From JARIHD01 sp035758825 (GTDB taxonomy: Bacteria > Patescibacteriota > Saccharimonadia > Saccharimonadales > UBA4665), in assembly GCA_035758825.1 (NCBI GenBank), contig DASTWA010000008.1, forward strand, positions 279,437 through 343,436: 64,000 bases of DNA. The letters are read 5' to 3'. Below are positions 43,221 through 49,507 of this stretch, in pieces. The position numbers were made by a program, and so were the translations under genes. Numbering within the stretch: the stretch's first letter is position 1; each line of letters opens with the position of its first letter. The notes beneath the pieces are model-generated. The model was not told the origin of the DNA. It saw only the letters and a list, made by a program, of their open reading frames with translations, and made no database searches.

Positions 43221-44120
43221 CTATAGATTGACGGCCATAGCCGCTAAACCCGCCAGCATCAAGCCGATACCAATCCACTGCTTGCGTGTAACTTTTTCGT
43301 GGAAGATCAGTACGCCGAGAATCGCTACCGGCAACACCGAAGCCGCCTTGATCGAGCCAACATATGCCTGGTTTGGCGCCATGACCTTTGCTTGGTACGT
43401 GGCCAACATGTTTGCCGTGTAGGTTACGCCCACAATGACGAGCGGCCATACATTCGTACTCACATTCGTGTGTACTTTCCGCCAATAAGCCCCAATACTC
43501 CGCCGGCTCCCCCTTAGAATCAGCATGCTTGCTGCGATAACAAAGGGCACAGTGAGCAATGAGGTATAAAAATTGTAGCTGGTTGCGTTACTCATGTGCA
43601 GCATCTTAACCTCGATGTTAGAGAAGATGCTGGCCACGACAATGGCGGCCACTACCAGCAAGAAAGCTGTCTTATGCTTCGCTATCGATTCATCCCCGTT
43701 ATGCTGTTTGGCACGGGCAATAACCCACGCGCCAGCCAGGATGAGCGACGCGCCAATTACACCGAAAACCGAAGGCACCTGCCCAAGGATAATGTACGCA
43801 CCTACCATATTCCCCACCGAAAAGAGCGTCATAAGCGGGGCCACAAAACTAATGTCAGCGATGGCAATAGCCCGAAAATAGCAATACAGATAAACAGTTT
43901 GCAGTACAACGTACACGGCCAGCAATTCCCAAAAGAAAACCGGCAACTGCGCAGGCCAATAAAACTCGGCGAAAAACAGCGAGGCGACAATAAGAGGCAA
44001 GGCTACCGTCTGCTGCAACCAAGCCATCGCCATGCTATCGATGCCGGTGGCCGCCTTCTTTTCGGCAGTACGGCGCGAAGACAGCATAAATAGCGCAAGG
44101 ACAGAAAGAGCGAACCACAT
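43221..44120 (-). CDS. EamA/DMT-family transporter (cassette gene)
   Basis: 299 residues with about ten membrane helices in two homologous halves; the second ends with VLPVAILGVLIFHEKVTRKQ and WIGIGLMLAGLAAMAV, the typical EamA ending (helix, E-K, G-x-x-L-I-x-x-G). The first half has the matching LILAGAWVIARAKQ. Likely an exporter of a small metabolite; substrate unknown. Confidence 0.9.
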   Translation of the reverse strand: MWFALSVLALFMLSSRRTAEKKAATGIDSMAMAWLQQTVALPLIVASLFFAEFYWPAQLPVFFWELLAVYVVLQTVYLYCYFRAIAIADISFVAPLMTLFSVGNMVGAYIILGQVPSVFGVIGASLILAGAWVIARAKQHNGDESIAKHKTAFLLVVAAIVVASIFSNIEVKMLHMSNATSYNFYTSLLTVPFVIAASMLILRGSRRSIGAYWRKVHTNVSTNVWPLVIVGVTYTANMLATYQAKVMAPNQAYVGSIKAASVLPVAILGVLIFHEKVTRKQWIGIGLMLAGLAAMAVNL

Positions 44121-44142
44121 GGCTACAGTATACTCCGAGGAA

Positions 44143-44316
44143 TTGGAATAAGGCGCATCAGGTCGCCTTACGGGACTCTAACTTTTTTACAGAGATCGGC
44201 ATCGCAGCCAACACACCAAGACAAAGAAAAAGACGCACCGACCGGTACGTCTTGACCTCTGGTATGAGGTACGGAATTTCTATATTGGTGCGGCTGATGC
44301 GACTTTATTCCAACCC
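44143..44316. repeat. Foldback cassette-boundary element, copy F
   Basis: Left arm TTGGAATAAGGCGCATCAGG, T-arm-like ACGGGACTCTAAC plus T run, hairpin GACGCACCGACCGGTACGTC, CCTCTGG, TATATTGGTGCG and right arm CTGATGCGACTTTATTCCAA. The sequence from GTCTTGACCTCTGGT to TTGGTGCG closely follows the natural downstream flank of tRNA-Gly in copy G. Confidence 0.88.
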
Positions 44317-44322
44317 ACTGCC

Positions 44323-44772
44323 CTACTTTTTGAATGAATCAGACAGTGATCTATCGAGCCACAAAAAGGACTCGCCACGGTTAAAGCCGCTACGCTCGTA
44401 AAGGCTAACTGCGCTTTTCGCATCAAGTGGGACGAGCGTTGCTACATATTCACAGCCCATGTCAGGCAGCAGCTCGAGCATCTTTTGTAGTAATTGGTCG
44501 CCAATACCTTGACCACGCATATCAGGATGGACGTATATATTTTCGATAAGTGCTTTTTTGAGGCCGTGATTATAGTTGACGATCAGGAAGCCGACGATTA
44601 CGGTATTTTCTTCTACTACCAGCAATAGGACATCATCGGATTCTACTGCGTGTGCAAGTAACTCTTTTGGCCAGAATGTGACTGTTTCGTCATTTACTGA
44701 GAATTCGGATACATTTTCACCAAGGACATGAATGGCATCAACATCTGCCAGCTGTGCTTTGCGAGTTATCAT
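44323..44772 (-). CDS. GNAT-family acetyltransferase (second cassette copy)
   Basis: 149 residues with VHPDMRGQGIGDQLL and YERSGFNRGES. It is a close paralogue of the gene at 35261-35710; both end in SFLWLDxSLSDSFKK and both sit immediately before a foldback element, so the relation extends to the 3' flank. Its start overlaps the upstream stop (TAATG). Confidence 0.92.
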   Translation of the reverse strand: MITRKAQLADVDAIHVLGENVSEFSVNDETVTFWPKELLAHAVESDDVLLLVVEENTVIVGFLIVNYNHGLKKALIENIYVHPDMRGQGIGDQLLQKMLELLPDMGCEYVATLVPLDAKSAVSLYERSGFNRGESFLWLDRSLSDSFKK

Positions 44773-45053
44773 TATTCAGCGCGCTCCTCAACCTGGATAT
44801 TTTTCTGTTGGAGGTATATTAGGATTTTGTCTTTCTTCAGCCCGAAGCCCTCGCCCTGCTCAAAAATAATTGTCCTATCTTGGCCCGGAAAGTGAAGAAC
44901 GCCGGTGTAGTTATAGGTAGTAATTCCGGGAATGATCAGCGACACTTCCTTTTTGGAATAGTATACCGCTGACTTGCCTTCGTAGCCTTCCAGCGCGTCT
45001 TGGAGGAATTCGATTTGCCGTACGCTCCAGAGATCATTGTTAGGGTAGTTCAT
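44772..45053 (-). CDS. Hypothetical cassette protein
   Basis: 93 residues between a hydrolase (four-base gap) and a GNAT (one-base overlap), so translated as part of a three-gene unit. LWSVRQIEFLQDALEGYEGK is helical, and the rest (VYYSKKEVSLIIPGITTYNY) beta-rich. No family is recognised. Confidence 0.62.
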   Translation of the reverse strand: MNYPNNDLWSVRQIEFLQDALEGYEGKSAVYYSKKEVSLIIPGITTYNYTGVLHFPGQDRTIIFEQGEGFGLKKDKILIYLQQKNIQVEERAE

Positions 45054-45057
45054 AAGC

Positions 45058-45636
45058 CTAGCTACTGCTCAAGATTTCTTTTTGATTTAATAACTCCAAT
45101 AATTTAGGAAATGCCCGGTAAGCTTCACTTCTCTCTAAGTTGAAGTGACCCTGGTCTTGCACCACTACCATTTCGGCCTGGCAGTTGTCAGCTACGAACT
45201 GGGCTTGCTCCAAAGGCACATAAGGGTCGTTGTCTGAATGTACGAACAACAGCTTCAATGCCCCTCTTTGTATAGCAGTCCAATCAAAATCCACATCGAA
45301 TAAGCTATTGTTAGCATCCCACTTAAGTGAATTGTCATGAAAAACTGATACTGCCACTACAGCACCAACTGGCGTTTTATTTTCTTGTGCTAGTACGAGC
45401 GCCAAGATTGCTCCACTGGAATGACCGATAATAAGTGTCTGTTCATTTATAGCAAATGGACACTCGGCGTGGACATAATCAGCTTCCTGACGCAAGCTTG
45501 GCTGGCTGGGATTAGGCAACTGTGGCAGCCACACCTGTATGTCTTTAGCGGTAAGTTCGTTTTTAAGCCATTGGAACCAGTTGATATCAGGGGAACCCAT
45601 TGTACCGTGCAGGATAATTGCGTTCTTGAATGTCAT
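45058..45636 (-). CDS. RBBP9/YdeN-type alpha/beta hydrolase (cassette gene)
   Basis: 192 residues. The oxyanion-side start AIILHGTMGSPDINWFQWLK, nucleophile elbow IIGHSSGAILAL, acid in VHSDNDPYVPLEQA and histidine in VVQDQGHFN complete the triad of the RBBP9/YdeN serine hydrolases. It is the first gene of the cassette nearest tRNA-Gly. Substrate unknown. Confidence 0.9.
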   Translation of the reverse strand: MTFKNAIILHGTMGSPDINWFQWLKNELTAKDIQVWLPQLPNPSQPSLRQEADYVHAECPFAINEQTLIIGHSSGAILALVLAQENKTPVGAVVAVSVFHDNSLKWDANNSLFDVDFDWTAIQRGALKLLFVHSDNDPYVPLEQAQFVADNCQAEMVVVQDQGHFNLERSEAYRAFPKLLELLNQKEILSSS

Positions 45637-45667
45637 GGGGTAATTATACCCTATGACTTATTATTAG

Positions 45668-45811
45668 GGTTGGAATAAGGCGCATCAGGCGACCTGACGG
45701 GACTCTAACTTTTTAGCAGAGGTAGTTTTTGCATTAAAAGTTTAAGACACAGAAAAAGACGTACCGACCGGTACGTCTTGACCTCTGGCGTGAGGTACAG
45801 AATTTCTATAT
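45668..45811. repeat. Foldback cassette-boundary element, copy G, fused to tRNA-Gly
   Basis: Left arm GGTTGGAATAAGGCGCATCA, T-arm-like ACGGGACTCTAAC plus T run, hairpin GACGTACCGACCGGTACGTC, CCTCTGG and TATATTGGTGCG. Instead of a right arm, the sequence runs straight into the intact tRNA-Gly gene, so this copy marks the head of the array. On the minus strand the hairpin with its T run is the natural terminator of tRNA-Gly. Confidence 0.85.
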
Positions 45812-45888
45812 TGGTGCGGGTCACGGGACTCTAACCCGTGGCCTCATCCTTGGCAAGGATGCGCTCTAAACAACTGAGCTAGACCCGC
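45812..45888 (-). tRNA. tRNA-Gly (GCC)
   Basis: 77 nt with encoded CCA. Acceptor GCGGGTC pairs with GACCCGC; the anticodon loop TTGCCAA gives GCC; the T-arm CACGGGTTAGAGTCCCGTG has the variant loop TTAGAGT. Its T-arm and 3' flank recur in every foldback element of the array. Confidence 0.95.
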
Positions 45889-45954
45889 ATAACGAAAATG
45901 ATTATAGCGATAAATTGTCTTTAATGCAAGCTTCGGGGAGTGACGGGTTCGGTG

Positions 45955-46422
45955 TTATATGGTACGTTTCTTGCGCCGTGGGGGCCAAATGGGATGAGCG
46001 AGTGCTCGTTCTGACGATGCTTGCTGGATGACGTCGCCGGCAAGCCAGCGGGCGGCTTCTTCGGCGGAATCAAAAAGGTGAATCTTTACCTGCTGGTTGC
46101 TCTCGGCAACGTATTTACGGGCCGCAGCATACAAGGACGGGGAGCCGCCAAAAATGGCCATGGAGTCAAAGTCCAGTCTTTCAACAATATTCTTCATGAT
46201 GTCGAGTATTTCGGGATCATATTGACGCACCCGGCTTACGTCTGCCAGAATAAGTACCTCTTTTTGCCTGGACCGTAAGTCGCTAATCGTTTGCGTAAGT
46301 TCTTTTTCTAGCGAAACCATACTTTGAGCTGTCTGCGGTTCGGTCAACAAAACCAACAGCGCACCGTTCGAAGAAAGAGTTACCGCATTATGGACAGAAA
46401 TGGGCTGTGCTTTGTCATCCAT
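45955..46422 (-). CDS. STAS/SpoIIAA-like domain protein
   Basis: 155 residues. The layout (ALLVLLTEPQTAQSMVSLEK; LILADVSRVRQYDPEILDIM; FDSMAIFGGSPSLYAAARKY; FDSAEEAARWLAG) fits the SpoIIAA/STAS-like fold with alternating strands and helices. A basic tail PPRRKKRTI follows. It may be a regulatory or lipid-associated protein; no partner gene is adjacent. Confidence 0.65.
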   Translation of the reverse strand: MDDKAQPISVHNAVTLSSNGALLVLLTEPQTAQSMVSLEKELTQTISDLRSRQKEVLILADVSRVRQYDPEILDIMKNIVERLDFDSMAIFGGSPSLYAAARKYVAESNQQVKIHLFDSAEEAARWLAGDVIQQASSERALAHPIWPPRRKKRTI

Positions 46423-46607
46423 GTATCAAGCATACCAAGCTCATATCTGCCCGGTAAGACTTGTTTATACAACGAAATGATTGCATTACTGTTGTATATA
46501 CATGTCGAACCTTGCACACACCACCCCTCTTCTTGTCGACCACTTCAATAAGATACGCAGTCGAAGACACCTTTGTTTATCCGTTCATAAAGTTGGCGCC
46601 CGCTAAC

Positions 46608-46643
46608 AACATAGAACCCCGAGCTTAACTCAGGGTTCTATGT
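46608..46643 (-). terminator. Hairpin after tRNA-Phe
   Basis: AACATAGAACCC and GGGTTCTATGTT form a 12-bp stem with an additional GAG/CTC pair inside. The T tract after it is weak (TTGTTAG). It directly abuts the tRNA-Phe CCA end, so it may guide 3' processing as well as termination. Confidence 0.6.
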
Positions 46644-46719
46644 TGGTGGCTCCTCCCAGACTCGAACTGGGGACACAAGGCTCTTCAGGCCTCTGCTCTA
46701 CCAACTGAGCTAAAGAGCC
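46644..46719 (-). tRNA. tRNA-Phe (GAA)
   Basis: 76 nt with CCA encoded. The acceptor GGCTCTT pairs with GGGAGCC-type AGGAGCC, the anticodon loop CTGAAGA gives GAA, and the T-arm CCCCAGTTCGAGTCTGGG is canonical. Confidence 0.94.
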
Positions 46720-46759
46720 ACGACCGTCATATTGTACAAGATGTGTCCGTTTTTATCAA

Positions 46760-48112
46760 TCATCTAGAGCGGCGGAACCGTTCGTGGACGTAGTGTACGC
46801 GGGTTCGAGTAAGATACGTCGCCACCCCGGCAATAGCGACGACACCGGCGGTTATGCCCATCCGCCCTGCAGGAAGACCGGCATTCGCCAGCGTATTGGC
46901 CGGGCAGCCGGTAGGCCTGGTTGGCGTTACACTGAATGTATCGGTGTTCCCGGCAAAATTAGTTAGCGTTCCTTGCACGTTACCGCTCGAATAATCGCAG
47001 CTTGCAGTAAAATCCGCCGACAGCACCGACGCACTTTGCGATGCGTTGATCGTCGAACCGTACGAACATGTCGTGCCGGTACACGTCCAACCGGTTCCGG
47101 CGGCGCTCAACGTCACGCCAGCCGGCAGCGCAAAAGCAATTTGGGTAGTAGGCTCGGTGTTATAGGTTGTATCGGCATTGGCAACGGTAATGGCGCTTGT
47201 CGTCTTCGTCTGGCGAGCCTCTGTTTGGGTCGTATTAGCGGCGCTAACCGTCAAGTCCTGGCAGCCGGTAGGCAGGGTTGTCTTGCCGCGGTTGGGTATG
47301 GGTGTGTCCGGCAGGCTGTTGACGTCGGCTATCTCGGTACTCCAGTAACTGGGCGTAACCGCGTAGGGATTTGGCATAACGTCATCGGTAATGTACACCC
47401 AACCGGCGTTGTTGTCGCGCGCCAGGTTTACGGCAGTGGCATAGCCGGATGGCCCGGTGGTATGGATGCTGTGCCAAAAACGGTTAGAATACGCCGGATT
47501 GTCTTCCCAGCCTGGATACTGGATATGCCAGTCGCTCTGGTAAACGGCAAGGGTATTCTCGGCGTTCATGAAAATGTCGCTGTAAGGCTCGAAGCGCTGC
47601 GAAATATGCGTACCCGGATTAATGACAAATAAGTCATCCGGGTGGGTGTTCTTTACGTGATTGTACAGTCCGGCCACATAGCACAAGTCGTTAGCGTTGG
47701 TGTCCTGGATGAGGTCGATAAAGATTCCGGAAATGTCCGGGTATATCTGGTACCACTTGTCGATGTCGGCAAATGCCAGGTTATAATCCCGCGACTGGTA
47801 CGACGCGTTAACGTAGCCGATGCTGCGAATACCGTCAGCCTTGTTCTCCGCCAGTTCGGCTGTGTATGTCGAGTCGGCAGCAACGCCAGGTCCGGTCGCC
47901 GGATTGACGATAACAAATGGCACGGCACCGCTGCCCGCGCCGGTTATATCGTCCCAAAATGTGCCCAATGTCGGATACTCGTACATAGGGACCATGATTG
48001 ACGACGTCGTGGCCGCGGCCGAAACAGTCGCCTGGCTTCCGGCAAATACTGCTGCCACAAGTGCAGCTACAAGGCCGGATAGAATTTTGTTGTTTTTGTG
48101 TATACCACTCAT
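46760..48112 (-). CDS. Surface-anchored spherulin-4/GH135-like glycosidase
   Basis: 450 residues. A signal peptide (about 13-33, ending TVSAA) is followed by a TIM-barrel domain of the spherulation-specific family 4 type, about residues 38-275 (IMVPMYEYPTLGTFWDDITG; IRSIGYVNASYQSRDY; ISGIFIDLIQDT; VINPGTHIS). GH135 enzymes cleave alpha-1,4-galactosaminoglycans. A Cys-containing Ig-like section (about 290-405) leads to a final membrane helix and basic tail (MGITAGVVAIAGVATYLTRT). It is therefore wall- or membrane-displayed, perhaps acting on host or biofilm polysaccharide. Confidence 0.8.
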   Translation of the reverse strand: MSGIHKNNKILSGLVAALVAAVFAGSQATVSAAATTSSIMVPMYEYPTLGTFWDDITGAGSGAVPFVIVNPATGPGVAADSTYTAELAENKADGIRSIGYVNASYQSRDYNLAFADIDKWYQIYPDISGIFIDLIQDTNANDLCYVAGLYNHVKNTHPDDLFVINPGTHISQRFEPYSDIFMNAENTLAVYQSDWHIQYPGWEDNPAYSNRFWHSIHTTGPSGYATAVNLARDNNAGWVYITDDVMPNPYAVTPSYWSTEIADVNSLPDTPIPNRGKTTLPTGCQDLTVSAANTTQTEARQTKTTSAITVANADTTYNTEPTTQIAFALPAGVTLSAAGTGWTCTGTTCSYGSTINASQSASVLSADFTASCDYSSGNVQGTLTNFAGNTDTFSVTPTRPTGCPANTLANAGLPAGRMGITAGVVAIAGVATYLTRTRVHYVHERFRRSR

Positions 48113-48155
48113 TAAGACATAAGCTCTTTACAGAAAAAGTATACACCCTCCGTGA

Positions 48156-49445
48156 CTAGCTGTCGATAGGCGGCTTACCGTCGATGAACTCCTCGCAAAA
48201 TCGTTCAAAAACGGCATTCGTCCAGCCAAAACCGGTTTGTGCCGGATACACACCCTTCAGCGGTGGCTTCTCGGGTGCGACTACATTGTATTTCTCGAGG
48301 AATATGCCATGGTCGTTAAACCACCCCAAATTACATCTGAGCCACTTCATAGCGATACGGCGGGCATCCTGATGATACCCATAACGCTGGAGGCCTTTGA
48401 CAACAATAAAGTGCAGTGGGGCCCAACCGTTCGGATACGCCCATTGGGTCGGCATTGCCCCTGGCACATACGAACCCAGCGGCAAGCTGTCCGTCGACGC
48501 CAAGCCGCCCTTTTGTTCAAAACGGCGGAGAGCCTTGACCATCTCTTGCGCTTGGCGGCCGTCAACCATGCCGGCCCACAGCGGGTAGTACGATGCCAGC
48601 GAAGAAACGTTCCCGCGCTTTTCTTTGACATAGTTGTAATCATAAAAGATGCCCCTGCCCTGGTCCCACATCAAGGTGTTCACCTTTTCGCGCCGGTTTG
48701 CGGCTTTTTCTTCCCACTTGGTGGCCTCGCTCTTGCTCCCAAGAATACGTGCCGCTTGGGCAAAGTCAGTCTCGTACTTATACAGCAGCGCATTGAGGTC
48801 CACGGGCAGATAGTTCAGTGCCTTGCGGCCGAAACGCGGCGTCATATCCCAGCCGCTCTCGGCCTCGGCCAGATCGTGCAAATAGTTAAAGTCATAGTAG
48901 CGGCTGAGTCCCTGGTATACTTGCCGGGCATTTGGCTTGCGGGTACCCATCCAGACCGTCTCGTACTCTTGTTTGGCGATTTCCATACTCTCTTTGAGCC
49001 ACTTATTGTCGAGCTTGTAGGCGTTGTACAAATCAAAAATAAAACTGGTAAGGAACGGCGGTTGTGTGCGGCTGGTCATGTAGGTCTGCGAAGAATTGGG
49101 GATGATCTTGTACCGTTTAAACTCCGAGAACAAATCCTCCAGGATACCCATATTCAAGTCCCTGTGCTGTTCGTCCAGGAGCCCTTGGATCATGAAGTAA
49201 CTATCCCAGTAAAAAAGTTCGTCGTAGTCAAACTCATGGCCTTCGGCGTACGACGGAACCAAGTAAGGCTTTGGCACCCCGATGAGGCTACCTTCATCTT
49301 TGGGGTGGTAGCGTTCAAGTTTTGTCCAGTAGGTCTTGATGTAATCTCGGGCGATTTGGACGTCAGCCGCCGTCAGATCCTTTTGCTTGCGCAACGAGAA
49401 AAGGCGCGATGGTGTGTTCGTGATTTTCTTTGCTTTGTCTAACAT
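48156..49445 (-). CDS. GH37 trehalase
   Basis: 429 residues without a signal peptide, shorter than E. coli TreA/TreF (about 550). The family signatures are intact: DELFYWDSYFMIQGLL near residue 75, AESGWDMTPRFG with the catalytic aspartate at about 200, LPVDLNALLYKYE, and TQWAYPNGWAPLHFIV plus the late EKYNVV with the catalytic glutamate. It should cleave trehalose to two glucose in the cytoplasm. A second GH37-like gene is at 18847-20661. Confidence 0.93.
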   Translation of the reverse strand: MLDKAKKITNTPSRLFSLRKQKDLTAADVQIARDYIKTYWTKLERYHPKDEGSLIGVPKPYLVPSYAEGHEFDYDELFYWDSYFMIQGLLDEQHRDLNMGILEDLFSEFKRYKIIPNSSQTYMTSRTQPPFLTSFIFDLYNAYKLDNKWLKESMEIAKQEYETVWMGTRKPNARQVYQGLSRYYDFNYLHDLAEAESGWDMTPRFGRKALNYLPVDLNALLYKYETDFAQAARILGSKSEATKWEEKAANRREKVNTLMWDQGRGIFYDYNYVKEKRGNVSSLASYYPLWAGMVDGRQAQEMVKALRRFEQKGGLASTDSLPLGSYVPGAMPTQWAYPNGWAPLHFIVVKGLQRYGYHQDARRIAMKWLRCNLGWFNDHGIFLEKYNVVAPEKPPLKGVYPAQTGFGWTNAVFERFCEEFIDGKPPIDS

Positions 49446-49507
49446 ATTACCTCTAGCCTAGGGCAGCATACCGGGTGAGTCAAGTAGATGAAGCCCTGGC
49501 AGCCTAG

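Noticed and set aside
35078..45811. Could the repeated elements be a CRISPR array?
   Set aside because: Units are 145-177 bp, imperfect, 0.6-2.7 kb apart with genes between, and no cas genes are present.
35078..45888. Classical integron with intI and attC sites
   Set aside because: No tyrosine recombinase is in the window and the conserved GTTRRRY/RYYYAAC cores are not found; only the general cassette logic and foldback shape match.
48237..49442. A 401-codon open frame on the plus strand antisense to the trehalase gene
   Set aside because: It mirrors the trehalase codons, whose protein has all family motifs; the plus-strand translation has no recognisable domain or ribosome-binding site.
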